DNA from: Actinomadura sp. CNU-125
GTDB lineage: Bacteria; Actinomycetota; Actinomycetes; Streptosporangiales; Streptosporangiaceae
Reading direction: 5' to 3'
Assembly (NCBI RefSeq): GCF_001942465.1
Contig: NZ_MKJY01000110.1
Location: forward strand, 1-64,000
DNA length: 64,000 bases
Part shown: positions 53,589 through 62,556 of the stretch, in pieces
Layout: every line of letters starts with the position of its first letter
Numbering within the stretch: position 1 is the first letter of the stretch
Notes under the pieces: model-generated
Told to the model about the DNA's origin: nothing
What the model saw: only the letters and a program-made list of their open reading frames with translations
The model's database searches: none
Translations under genes and position numbers: made by a program

Positions 53589-54419
53589 TCAGCGAGATGG
53601 CCCTTGCCGTCTGGGGTGGGGCGCGGGCTTGGCACCGGCTTCGGACGGCCCACGAACACCTTCCTTGAGGCGTTGCGTGATGGGCGTCGGGAAGCCTTGA
53701 GCGGCGAGACGACCGGGGCTCAGGTCGTCCCGGGGTCGTTGCGGCTCTGGTGCGGGGAGGCGTTCCGAGATTCTGCTGAGGAGCAGGTCGGTGATGCTGC
53801 GTGGCTCCATGCCGGTCCAGGACGCGAACGAGGCCAGCAGAGCGCGGTGGTCGCGTACGTCGTCGGTGCTCGGGCGGACGTTTTGTACGTCGGCGAGCGC
53901 GATGCGGGTGGTCGCATCGAGCAAGGCGCGTTCGGCGCGAAGCGGGAAGTCGATGACGCCTGCGGTGGTGGTTGTGGGCGGGAACGGCGGCGCCGGTTCG
54001 AGATCGGCGGCGACGACGGACTCGCTGCTCCTATCGCCGATGAAGTGCACGTGGTACTCGGGGATGCCGTGGTCGGGGACGAACATGCCGGTGACGGCCC
54101 CGCGCGTCGGGCGTCCGAGGAGGATCGCTTCCTTGGCGGTCGGTCCTTCCAGTTGGACGGCCGTGCCGATTGCGAAGACGTTGGCCTGCTGCTGTTCGGT
54201 AAGGAAGTAGGCCTGGGAATCGCCGAGGATGTCGTCGAAGTCCAGGCCCCGGCGGTCGGCGTAGTGCATCAGGTCGACCAGCAGGTCGCTGATCAGTTCG
54301 TGGGCGTGGGCGTCATTTGTCCGGTGTTGGAGGTGCCCGGTTTCCTCGAAGAGTTCCTGGAAGGTGTCGAGGATGGTGGCGGCGAACTCGGCGTACTCCT
54401 CTGGGCCGGCATCGGCCAT
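53589..54419 (-). CDS. Transfer-region protein, family B member 2, with tag-like C-terminus
   Basis: A 276-residue protein, M-A-D-A-G-P-E-E-Y-A-E-F, with the family B core D-L-L-V-D-L-M-H-Y-A-D-R-R-G-L-D-F and a C-terminal A-S-W-T-G-M-E-P-R-S-I. It ends with R-L-A-A-Q-G-F-P-T-P-I-T-Q-R-L, one of the clearest copies of the shared tag, then a basic tail. GGAGG lies 6 bp before the ATG. The middle beta-rich part (V-H-F-I-G-D-R) aligns with members 1 and 3. Confidence 0.7.
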   Translation of the reverse strand: MADAGPEEYAEFAATILDTFQELFEETGHLQHRTNDAHAHELISDLLVDLMHYADRRGLDFDDILGDSQAYFLTEQQQANVFAIGTAVQLEGPTAKEAILLGRPTRGAVTGMFVPDHGIPEYHVHFIGDRSSESVVAADLEPAPPFPPTTTTAGVIDFPLRAERALLDATTRIALADVQNVRPSTDDVRDHRALLASFASWTGMEPRSITDLLLSRISERLPAPEPQRPRDDLSPGRLAAQGFPTPITQRLKEGVRGPSEAGAKPAPHPRRQGPSR

Positions 54420-54450
54420 GCTGCCTCCGGTGATCGGCGGTGTGTCAGGG

Positions 54451-55260
54451 CTACGGGCGGTGCTTGCTCGGCCTACTGGAGGAGGGGGGCGGTTGCGGAC
54501 GTGTCGATGGTGCGGGGTCGTCGCCTCGCAGGACGGCGGTGAGGTCGTCGGGGAAGGCGGTGGCGGCGACATCGGCCGGCGAGGGCGCCGACGTGTCGTC
54601 GTCCGCGGCGTGCAGGGTTTTCCAGGCGATGTGCCGCAGGTGCTGTACGACGGCCGCAGGTGTGGTGCCCGACCAGTTGGCCAGCGTGCCGGAGAGCTCG
54701 GCGAAGTCGGCCAGTACCGGCGGATCGGCGGCACCGGTCGGATCGCGCAGCATCTCGATGGACATGGCGATGACCGTGGCCTCGACTTCGGTGGCGGAGT
54801 GGACGATCCCCGTGGTGCGTGTCGGGATGAGCGGGATGGGGACGGCCGGTCGCAGATCCGACGTTCGGGCCCGCAGCGGTTCGGCGAGCCCCGGGACGCG
54901 CACCGCGCAGACGTCCTGGCCAGTGGGGGACGCCTTCAGTTCATTGATGAATCCGCGGTGGTTCGGGACGTCGTCGGCTGGGCGGCCGGGCCGGAATTCG
55001 ACCTCGGCGTTGAGCCGGAACCGGTCGGGCGCGGCCATGGGATAGCTGTCGCGGTCGAGCCGGGCGCGGACGAGCCGGTCGAGGAAGTCGACGGTGTCGA
55101 GGTCGTTGTGGTCGGCGTAGCGGAACAGGTCGTCGACGAGCCCGTGGATGAGGCCCTCGGCTTCGGCTCGGCTTTCACGGTGGCCGATGGCGAGGCCGGG
55201 GAGCAGCTGCTGCTGGTAGGCGTCCAAAGCCAGCAGCGTGGCGTCGATGCGGTCGGGCAT
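54451..55260 (-). CDS. Transfer-region protein, family B member 3
   Basis: A 269-residue protein, M-P-D-R-I-D-A-T-L-L-A-L-D-A-Y, with D-D-L-F-R-Y-A-D-H-N-D-L-D and A-N-W-S-G-T-T-P-A-A-V-V, the family B signature. The C-terminus contains V-A-A-T-A-F-P-D-D-L-T-A-V-L, a weaker copy of the tag motif, and a proline-rich end. GGAG precedes the ATG. It is 31 bp from member 2 and 44 bp from the DUF4913 gene, so all share one transcript. Confidence 0.7.
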   Translation of the reverse strand: MPDRIDATLLALDAYQQQLLPGLAIGHRESRAEAEGLIHGLVDDLFRYADHNDLDTVDFLDRLVRARLDRDSYPMAAPDRFRLNAEVEFRPGRPADDVPNHRGFINELKASPTGQDVCAVRVPGLAEPLRARTSDLRPAVPIPLIPTRTTGIVHSATEVEATVIAMSIEMLRDPTGAADPPVLADFAELSGTLANWSGTTPAAVVQHLRHIAWKTLHAADDDTSAPSPADVAATAFPDDLTAVLRGDDPAPSTRPQPPPSSSRPSKHRP

Positions 55261-55304
55261 GCGGATCTCCAAACGGGACGGGCGATGGTTCGACCGGTCG
55301 AGGT

Positions 55305-55685
55305 TCAGGCGTCTGCCGGGACGGCGCCGTCATCGGAGGGCAACCATCCGAACGGGACGGGGACCAGGCGGGCTTCGTGCGGGACCAGGTGCTCGTTCTC
55401 GGTGCACTGGTAGAAGGGCCCGCGCGCACCGAGCAGCACCGGGAGTTGGTGGTCGAGGTGGTCGCGGTACCACAGGGCCATGCCGGTGGCGCCTTGCACG
55501 CGCATGGCCTCCCACGCGTACCAGAGGGCGGTGAGGCGAGAGATCGCTTCCCCGTGCCGCCACCACTCGGCGCACCAGCGGTACTCGCCGCCGAGCGTGC
55601 GCCGATACAGCGGGATGAAGTGGTGCGTCACCCAGCTGGTGAGGGACGGGTACAGCGGTTCGGGCTGCTGGTCGGCTGCGGGCAT
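55305..55685 (-). CDS. DUF4913-like protein
   Basis: A 126-residue protein rich in aromatic residues: L-T-S-W-V-T-H-H-F-I-P-L-Y-R-R, W-C-A-E-W-W-R-H-G-E-A and A-L-W-Y-A-W-E-A. This pattern is typical of DUF4913, a small family in actinomycete mobile elements with unknown function. The ATG at 55685 is intact. It stands between the coupling protein and the family B genes. Confidence 0.75.
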   Translation of the reverse strand: MPAADQQPEPLYPSLTSWVTHHFIPLYRRTLGGEYRWCAEWWRHGEAISRLTALWYAWEAMRVQGATGMALWYRDHLDHQLPVLLGARGPFYQCTENEHLVPHEARLVPVPFGWLPSDDGAVPADA

Positions 55686-55744
55686 CGGTCCTCCAGGAGT
55701 GCGTGCGGGTGCATGTCGGATCGTCCTTTCGGCAGGGGCTGGTT

Positions 55745-57528
55745 CTACTTGTCGTAGTGATCGCGTGCGGCTTCGGCGATCGCCGTGTCCGCAGCCTTGA
55801 TGGCCTGGTCGATGGCGGTGGCGTGTGGCCCGGCGTACCAGGGGCGGAGCCGGACGAGCGCGGGCTTGGTCCCGGTTGCCAGCAGCAGCGCGGTGCCGGT
55901 GGGCAGGGCGCGGATGTCGGCGGCTTCGAGGATTTCCTGGCGGCGCAGCGAGATTTGCTCGCTGGCGCGTCCGTCGCTGTAGGTGATGGAGCGGACGGGC
56001 ACGTCGTGCTGGCCGACGAGGGTGGCCAGGTCACGGACGAGGCGGGGCGAGTCGATCCCGGCACCGATGAGTTTGCGGGTCGCGGCGCCCCAGAGGGCGG
56101 CCATGCCGGGTTCGCCCCACACGGTGACGCCCTGCTCGTAGCTCTGCAGGATGGTGACCGGGATGATTCCGCGTGACCCGAGGTGGGAGTACAGCTGCGG
56201 CAGGTCGGCGATGCGGCAGATGTTGGCGGCCTCGTCCAGGGCGACGACCAGGGGCGGGTCGAGGCGTCCGCCGGCTTGTTCGGCGCGGCGTTCGGCGGCG
56301 CGCATGGTGGTGTCGGTGAGCGCGGCGATCAGCGGCGCGGCGGCCGACAGCGATTTGGACAGCAGATAGAGCGTGTCGCGGGAACCGGCGAAGGTGTGCG
56401 GGTCGAACACGGGAAGGTCGTCGTGTGGGGTGACCCAGGCGAGGATTTCTTCGTCGCGCAGGGCTTTGGCGGCGGTGCGGGCGGTCTGGTAGATCCCGTC
56501 GCGGGTCTCGACGCACCGTTCTGGGTGCCCTTGAGTGAGGAGGCCATGAGCTGGAATCCAGCCTCCTGCAGCAGCTCGATGGGGGTGGGGACGGCTGGCT
56601 CGTCGAGCCACTGCGCGACGTGGTGCAGGGACCGCCGCGAGGTGGCGGCGGCCAGGAACAGCGCGCACAGCAGGTCTTGGGCGGCAGGGCCCCACAGGTC
56701 TTTCTTCTGGCCGTCGTCGACGGTGAGGACGAAGTGCCCGGCGAGCCGGTGGGCCTCTTCGACGGTCGACAGGCCGGCGAGCGGGTTCCACCACCAGGTC
56801 TGCGGCTGGTAGGTGATGTGCTGCGGATCGAACAACCAGGTCCGTCCATCGGTGCGTTCGGCGCGGACGGCCGCGATCGCCGACCACAGGTCTGCCTTGT
56901 TGCTGGTCGCGATGACCGCACCGGGAGCCGAAAGCACATGCGGGATCGACTGGGTGGTCGTCTTGCCCGACCGCGGTGCCATGAACGCCACGACCGTGTC
57001 CTCCCATGAAGTGAACAGCGTCGGGCCGCTGCGGTCACCGGGCAGCAGGACGTCCCCGAGGACCAGCCCGATGTCTTCGCTCGGCAGTTCGCCGGGCGCG
57101 GTCCCGTGCAAAGAACGCCGCAGGCTGACTGCCTTCTCGGACGCCGCGCCGGGCTGGAGAACGGCGAGACCGGGGTTGTCGGCGAGCGCGGCGACGGGAT
57201 CCCCAGGTTGCAATCGACGCCCGGCGATGCACTGCCACCCGAACCACAGCCCGGTTGCCGCTGCGGTGACAAGCACCACGAGGACGGACAGGACCAGCAG
57301 GGTCGGCGTCCCCGGCCACGCCGCGTCGGTGTTCCACCCGGCGACGGCGAATGCGAAGTCGGCGCCGAACGGCATGACCCGTCCACTGACGAGCACGGCG
57401 GTGACCTTCGCCGAGACCCACACGATCCACAGCCCGACGATCGGCGTCCAGCAGGCGGCCAGGACGAGCCATCCACCGGCCGCGCTGGAATGGAACATTG
57501 ACGGTTGCGGTCCGAGCGCTCGGCTCAC
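55745..57528 (-). pseudogene. Type IV secretion coupling protein (VirD4/TraG-like), frameshifted
   Basis: The GTG at 57528 (after GGAGG) begins a protein with membrane spans near residues 20-45 and 75-95, Walker A A-P-R-S-G-K-T (184-190) and L-W-G-P-A-A-Q-D-L-L. At about 56520, after K-G-T-Q-N, one base is off and the rest (R-D-G-I-Y-Q-T-A-R-T-A, Walker B V-V-A-L-D-E-A-A-N) reads in another frame to 55745. Joined length is about 590. It would couple the relaxosome to the channel; if the lesion is real, conjugation is lost. Confidence 0.8.
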
Positions 57529-57605
57529 TTGCCCCCTCCGCAGGAGGGGAGTGAGCGTGGTCGCGGACCTGGTGTGATGTTTCGCCTTCGAAGGAGAATG
57601 TTCGA

Positions 57606-58226
57606 GTGAGCAGTCGCTTTGATGAGTATGGGAGCCCTGTCCGTCGTTACGTTCACGTGAGCTCGGAGGAGGGAGTCGGCCGTTACCTGGATCTCCTGCA
57701 CGGCAACTTTGCCAGATTGCCCGAGCAAGAGCGCAGGAACTTTCTTCGGAATCTGGGGCGGGACGCTCGACAGATCACCGATGCCGAGCTTGGATTCTTG
57801 CTGCGCCTGGGCGGGGTCGCCGGATGGCGCGAGCGCCTCACGGCCGCTTGGCTCATCGGCATCGACCGTCGTGTCCAGTTTCGTGAATCTTTCGGTCAGT
57901 TGCTGCTGGACAGCGAGCTTGTCTACGCCGGGCAGGGTTACTGCTTTGCTTTCGCCCGTTTTGGAGAGTCCGAGGATGCCCATGTTCTGGCTACTTACCT
58001 GGATCGCTATCTGCCTAGGAGCGACTGCTTCTACGATCAGCTTTGGGCGATCGGTGCGCTGCTCCATATCGATGATCGGTCCGGAACGGATTACGCGGGG
58101 CGCTTTGTTGGAGACGGAGGGCTCTGGCAGTGCTCTGCTTTCGCCGAGTCCGATCCATATGAAAGCCAACGCGCGATGGCTGGGCTCTGGACTTTCGCTG
58201 ACCGGCTTGAAGATGACTCGATCTGA
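57606..58226 (+). CDS. DUF6000-like protein, inserted in the T4SS operon
   Basis: A 206-residue protein with G-W-R-E-R-L-T-A-A-W-L-I-G-I-D-R-R, Y-A-G-Q-G-Y-C-F-A-F-A-R-F-G and W-A-I-G-A-L-L-H-I, hallmarks of an actinomycete family of unknown function. GTG at 57606, 9 bp after AAGGAG. It is on the opposite strand to all its neighbours and has lower GC than they do, so it looks like a later insertion or cargo gene. Confidence 0.75.
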   Translation: MSSRFDEYGSPVRRYVHVSSEEGVGRYLDLLHGNFARLPEQERRNFLRNLGRDARQITDAELGFLLRLGGVAGWRERLTAAWLIGIDRRVQFRESFGQLLLDSELVYAGQGYCFAFARFGESEDAHVLATYLDRYLPRSDCFYDQLWAIGALLHIDDRSGTDYAGRFVGDGGLWQCSAFAESDPYESQRAMAGLWTFADRLEDDSI

Positions 58227-58237
58227 GACTGGCCGGT

Positions 58238-59686
58238 TCATGCGGTTCTCCGGATGGCCTGATCGGTGTCGTACAGGTCGGTTTCGGCGCCGACGAGGGA
58301 GAGTTCGACGGGGATGCCGAGCCGTTCACCGGTTTTGATGAGGTACTTGCCGCGGCCGGGGTGGCGGGCGCCGGGTTGCCAGGAGTCGGGTGCCGACCAC
58401 GAGGACACGAGGTGTTGCTCGGGACCGGTGAGCGGGGTGATCTCGTGCACGCGCGCCAGTTCGCGGGGTGGGAGTCCGGCCAGGACGGTGATAGCGGACC
58501 GATCGGCGAATCCTTTGGCTTTGGCGCGGTCTTCTTCGGTGGCGAGGGCGTCGAGGTCGGCGAGCGAGTGGGTGATCATGATGGAGGCCATGCCTTTGGC
58601 GCGGTTGAGGCGGGTGAGGGCGTCGGCGTGCTCGACCAGCCCGGGGGCTCCACGCAGGGCGCGCCAGAGTTCGTCCATGACGCCCAGGTAGGAGCGGCGT
58701 GGGGTGGCGCCGAGGTCGGCCAGGGCGGTGGCGGCGTCGACCATGCCGAACGTGTAAGCCCAGGTGCACAGCATTGCGGCGGTGAGGAGTTTGTCGCCTG
58801 CGGCGCGGACGCGGGAGATGTCGACGCTGATGGCGGGGGCGTCCAGGTCCAGGGCCCGGGTGGTGGGGGAGTCGAACACCCCGGCCAGCGACCCGGAGAC
58901 CAGGAGGTCGAGCGTGAACACCAGATCGCGTGTCTGGGCCCGGTAGGACGCGTCGGTGTCGGTGCGCGTGGCCGACCGGAGTTCCGCCGGGCCCTCCTCG
59001 AGAATCCGCAGGACGTCGACGACGGTCGGATCGTGGTCGAGACGGCCGTCGAGCAAGTCGATAGCCTGCCCGAGGACGACTTCCTCGGCGTTGGTGATAC
59101 GCGCCTCGCGCACTAGCGTCGCCAGCGCCAGCAGCAGCGACAAGCGGCGTGAACGAACCTCCCACCGGAGCGTTTCGGCGTCGGCGCCGGACAGGCGCCG
59201 CCGCGCTTCGTTGAGGGGACCGGCGTCGAGGGGGTTGATGCGGTCGGCGCCGCGTCCGACCCGGATGACCTGCCCGCCGAGGTACTCCACGAGCATCGTG
59301 TAGTCGGGTTTGGTATCGCCCAGGACGATCGGCGTGGTCCCGGTGGCGACCGCGCCGGTGACCAGCCGTTTCACCAGCGTGGACTTGCCGGTGCCGGGCT
59401 GCCCGAGAACGAACATGCCCGGGTTGGTCACCAGCCCCTCGCGCAGCCAGGCGAGTGGGTCGAGGCAGACGACCTCGCCCCAGAGCTGGTGGCGCCCGAC
59501 GGGTGTGCCGACGGTCGGTGTTCCGGAACCGGCCGTGAACGGATACAGCCCGCAAACCTGGCTGGTGGTGGCCTGGTACTCGGGTGCGGCTTCGACGTGC
59601 GCGGCGCGTCCGGCAGCCCTGCCGTGCCAGCCCCAGGCCGGGGCGAGCGGCTCGGCCATCGCCCGCTCTTGGACATGTTGAGTCAT
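58238..59686 (-). CDS. VirB4-like type IV secretion ATPase
   Basis: A 482-residue protein with Walker A G-Q-P-G-T-G-K-S-T (95-103) and Walker B-like Y-L-G-V-M-D-E-L-W; a following I-M-I-T-H-S motif fits the VirB4/TraC family. It is shorter than typical VirB4, because the N-terminal VirB4 part and VirB3 are supplied by the adjacent SCO6880-like gene. GGAG precedes the ATG at 59686. The protein energises pilus or channel assembly at the membrane. Confidence 0.85.
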   Translation of the reverse strand: MTQHVQERAMAEPLAPAWGWHGRAAGRAAHVEAAPEYQATTSQVCGLYPFTAGSGTPTVGTPVGRHQLWGEVVCLDPLAWLREGLVTNPGMFVLGQPGTGKSTLVKRLVTGAVATGTTPIVLGDTKPDYTMLVEYLGGQVIRVGRGADRINPLDAGPLNEARRRLSGADAETLRWEVRSRRLSLLLALATLVREARITNAEEVVLGQAIDLLDGRLDHDPTVVDVLRILEEGPAELRSATRTDTDASYRAQTRDLVFTLDLLVSGSLAGVFDSPTTRALDLDAPAISVDISRVRAAGDKLLTAAMLCTWAYTFGMVDAATALADLGATPRRSYLGVMDELWRALRGAPGLVEHADALTRLNRAKGMASIMITHSLADLDALATEEDRAKAKGFADRSAITVLAGLPPRELARVHEITPLTGPEQHLVSSWSAPDSWQPGARHPGRGKYLIKTGERLGIPVELSLVGAETDLYDTDQAIRRTA

Positions 59687-59702
59687 CGAGAGATCTCCAA
59701 GG

Positions 59703-61175
59703 TCAGTGAATGAGTCGGCGGGACACTTCGGGCGGGCAGATGCCGCACGGCAGCGTGGTGGCGAATCCGGTGGCCTGGCTGCCCCACATGCGGCGCAGCC
59801 GGATCTTGGCCGAGTCGGCCGCCGTTTCCACGTGCGAGATCGCGCGGGCGAGTTCGTCGGGGGCGGTGACGGTGACGGTGGCGTACATCGACACCAGGCA
59901 CACCCCGGCGCCCATGGCTTCCTCGGCGGCGGCCTGGCGGGCGCGGGCGGCGTCCCAGCTGTCGCGGGCGGTTTCGTCGCGTCCGGTGCGGCGCCGGAAC
60001 TGTGCGCGGAACGCCGCCGCGTTCACTTCCTGCTGCAGCACCCTGCTGGCCGCCGCGGCTGGCAGCGCCCGGTACAGCAGTGTCACCCGCTTGGGGAACG
60101 GCCCCGGAGCGACGAGCCGCGCGAGTACGTCGGAGCGGACGTTTTGGCGTGGGGGTTCGTGCCATGCCCAGCTCACCGAGGTTCCGCCGTCGTGTTCGTA
60201 GTGGTCGGTGTGCTCGGTTGCGGTGACCGGGCCGGCCTCACCCCAGGAGAGGATGTCGTCGGAGCCGGGGTGGGCGAGGAGTCGGTTGACTTCGCCGCGC
60301 GCGTGTGGGTCGAATCCGGTCCTGATGGCCCCGGCGATCTCGGCGGCGGTGGCGCGCCCGACAACGGAGACCCCGCAGTTGCCGAGCCGGGAGGCCAGCC
60401 CGTCCAGCGTGCGCCCCAGCTCGGCTACGGCCTCGAACAAGTCACGCGGACGGGCCGTCGATGCTTTGGGGGCGAAGGTGATCGACACGCGTGTGTCGAC
60501 GTCGGCGGCGGCCGACGGCGCGGCCTGCACGAGCTGGTCCATGATGCGCCGCGCGGGCTCGGGCGCGGACGGCACGACAGCGCGTCCGACCGCGTCGGCG
60601 AGGGTGGAGCCGGGCTCGGGTGCGGTCTCCACCGTCACGGTCACCCACCGGATGGCGGGCATGTGCCCGAGGGCGGCGAGCCAGCCGCCCCAGGAGGACA
60701 CCCAGGTGTCGGCGTCGGACCGATCCGCCAGCCACGTCGAGGTCGGCACCACCCGCAGCGTCGCGGTCAGCAGCCCGGTGCGGCGATCCCACACGACCCC
60801 GTACCGGCCCCCGTAGCCGTCTTCGACGCTCAGCAGCGTCAGCGGCGCCAGCACCCCCGGCAGCTGGAACGCCCGTGGATGATCGATGACGACACCCGCC
60901 CGGTACCGGTTGCGGCCGCGCAGGACCGCCCACCGCCACCGGATCCGCGCGAGCAATACCCGGGCGAGCGGAATCCCGCCGATGCGGACGAAGCCGAGCC
61001 CGGCCGCGATCGCCGCCGGTGGCAGCAGGAATACCAGCGTCCTTGGTGCGACGGCCGCGACCAGGACCACCACCATCGCGCAACCGAGCACGATAAGGGT
61101 GGCGGTGGTGTCCATGCCCATCAGCCCGATGCCGTGTCGGCGCCGCCAGCCCCCGTACGTGCGGACCTCACCCAT
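59703..61175 (-). CDS. SCO6880-like protein (VirB3/VirB4 N-terminal type)
   Basis: A 490-residue protein with two adjacent membrane spans near the N-terminus (I-V-L-G-C-A-M-V-V-V-L-V-A-A-V and T-L-V-F-L-L-P-P-A-A-I-A-A-G-L-G) as in PrgI/VirB3, then a long cytoplasmic part resembling the VirB4 N-domain (R-Y-G-V-V-W-D-R-R-T-G-L-L-T, W-L-A-A-L-G-H). Start M-G-E-V-R-T-Y-G-G-W at 61175, overlapping the VirB6-like gene by 8 bp. It is the standard partner of the ATPase downstream. Confidence 0.82.
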   Translation of the reverse strand: MGEVRTYGGWRRRHGIGLMGMDTTATLIVLGCAMVVVLVAAVAPRTLVFLLPPAAIAAGLGFVRIGGIPLARVLLARIRWRWAVLRGRNRYRAGVVIDHPRAFQLPGVLAPLTLLSVEDGYGGRYGVVWDRRTGLLTATLRVVPTSTWLADRSDADTWVSSWGGWLAALGHMPAIRWVTVTVETAPEPGSTLADAVGRAVVPSAPEPARRIMDQLVQAAPSAAADVDTRVSITFAPKASTARPRDLFEAVAELGRTLDGLASRLGNCGVSVVGRATAAEIAGAIRTGFDPHARGEVNRLLAHPGSDDILSWGEAGPVTATEHTDHYEHDGGTSVSWAWHEPPRQNVRSDVLARLVAPGPFPKRVTLLYRALPAAAASRVLQQEVNAAAFRAQFRRRTGRDETARDSWDAARARQAAAEEAMGAGVCLVSMYATVTVTAPDELARAISHVETAADSAKIRLRRMWGSQATGFATTLPCGICPPEVSRRLIH

Positions 61176-62556
61176 TGCCGCCGCCCCCTTCACCGGCGGC
61201 TCCACTGGGACCACCGTCGTCGCCGGATCCGCTGGGGTTGCCCAGCCACCGGATCATGTCCTCGCCGCGATGCCGCTCCTTGTCGGCCGTCCGGACGGCG
61301 GTCGGACCGACCGGCTCGTCGTTGTGGGCGTCCCCGTTCTTTGCGGCCCAGCCGCCGCCCTGCGCTCCGTCACCCGGCGTCTGACCCGGTGCCCCGGTCA
61401 CGGTGTCGTCATGAGGTCGGCTTTCGGACGGCGTCCCGGGCGATTGCACCTGCTCCCCATCGGTCCTCGGCTCGCGCGGGGCCGTCCGGTCCGGGGCGAC
61501 CGGCGGCTGCTTGCCCTCCTGCGCCCCCTCCCGATGCTCGCCGAGCTGCTGCTCCAGGTAGTTCGCGTGCTCGCCCGCAGACCCCGACCCTCCACTCCCG
61601 GAGCCGCTCCCGCCGCCATAGGCGCGCAATGCCCCCAGGGCGGTCGCCCCGCCCATCACCGCGCTCAGCACACCGCCGCCACTGGTGGACTCGGTTCCGC
61701 CGGTGGTCCAGGAGAAGAACTTCAACAGCACAGGGAACGCGATGAGGCTGATCAGCATCATCGTGTAGCCCATCAGGACGGTGTGCAGTTCCTCGCCTTG
61801 GCCGATGAACGTGAACGCGGTCGCGTACACGGCCGCGGCGGCGGGCTTGTAGAAGATGAGCGCGAGCATCCAGCCGGCGATCTTGCCGAACCACGGGCGG
61901 GTCGCGGTGGTGATCACCCCGGCGGCGGCCAGCGGCAGCACCCCCGCCAGGACGACCAGTGCGGCGCCGCGGAACAGCAGCAGGAGTGCCTGGACGATGC
62001 CGATGAACAGCGCGACCATGCACAGCAGGATCGTCAGCGCCGCGGGCACCCCGGTCGGGAGCGCCACGATGCGGGCCATTCGCGCGGCGAAGTCGTCGTC
62101 GGACGAGGTCAGCGCCCAGTCCGACCACAGGTCCCCCAGCTGCAGCAGCTGATGGGGCAGCAGTGTGCCGATCACCGTCACCGTGACCAGGACGACCACG
62201 CCCTGCCCTGCACCGACCAAGGGTGCGGCCTTGCGGGTCAGCGCCATCTTCCCCGCGACGACCAGCAGCGCGGCCAGCGCGACGAACACCGTCAGCGGCT
62301 GGATCAGGGTCTGCAGGAACCCGATCGCCGGTTCCTTCTCCAGGTTCGGCGAGGGCATATCGACCCACCAGGAGGCGGTGTTGGTGATCAGCCACCCGAC
62401 GGCCGATTCGAACCCGTCGGCCGTGGCCTGCAGCATGTCGCCGCCGACCGAAGCGGCCAGATCGGGGAACGGCGGCCCCAGCCAAGGATCGTCATCGTCG
62501 ACCGGCTGGACACACGCCGGCTCCAGCACCGGCGAGCACGGATCCGACGGCGCCAT
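61168..62556 (-). CDS. VirB6/TrbL-like polytopic membrane protein
   Basis: A 462-residue protein with about six to seven predicted membrane helices between residues 75 and 285 (L-T-V-F-V-A-L-A-A-L-L-V-V-A-G, V-V-V-L-V-T-V-T-V-I-G-T-L, M-V-A-L-F-I-G-I-V-Q-A-L). A glycine/serine-rich low-complexity tail follows. This is the architecture of the VirB6-type inner-membrane channel component in Gram-positive T4SS. ATG at 62556 overlaps the upstream stop (TGATG). Confidence 0.8.
   Translation of the reverse strand: MAPSDPCSPVLEPACVQPVDDDDPWLGPPFPDLAASVGGDMLQATADGFESAVGWLITNTASWWVDMPSPNLEKEPAIGFLQTLIQPLTVFVALAALLVVAGKMALTRKAAPLVGAGQGVVVLVTVTVIGTLLPHQLLQLGDLWSDWALTSSDDDFAARMARIVALPTGVPAALTILLCMVALFIGIVQALLLLFRGAALVVLAGVLPLAAAGVITTATRPWFGKIAGWMLALIFYKPAAAAVYATAFTFIGQGEELHTVLMGYTMMLISLIAFPVLLKFFSWTTGGTESTSGGGVLSAVMGGATALGALRAYGGGSGSGSGGSGSAGEHANYLEQQLGEHREGAQEGKQPPVAPDRTAPREPRTDGEQVQSPGTPSESRPHDDTVTGAPGQTPGDGAQGGGWAAKNGDAHNDEPVGPTAVRTADKERHRGEDMIRWLGNPSGSGDDGGPSGAAGEGGGGNG

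Noticed and set aside
59706..61745. A 679-residue plus-strand frame opposite the SCO6880-like gene
   Set aside because: Composition is Gly/Arg/His-rich without domains, while the opposite strand encodes a clear T4SS protein.
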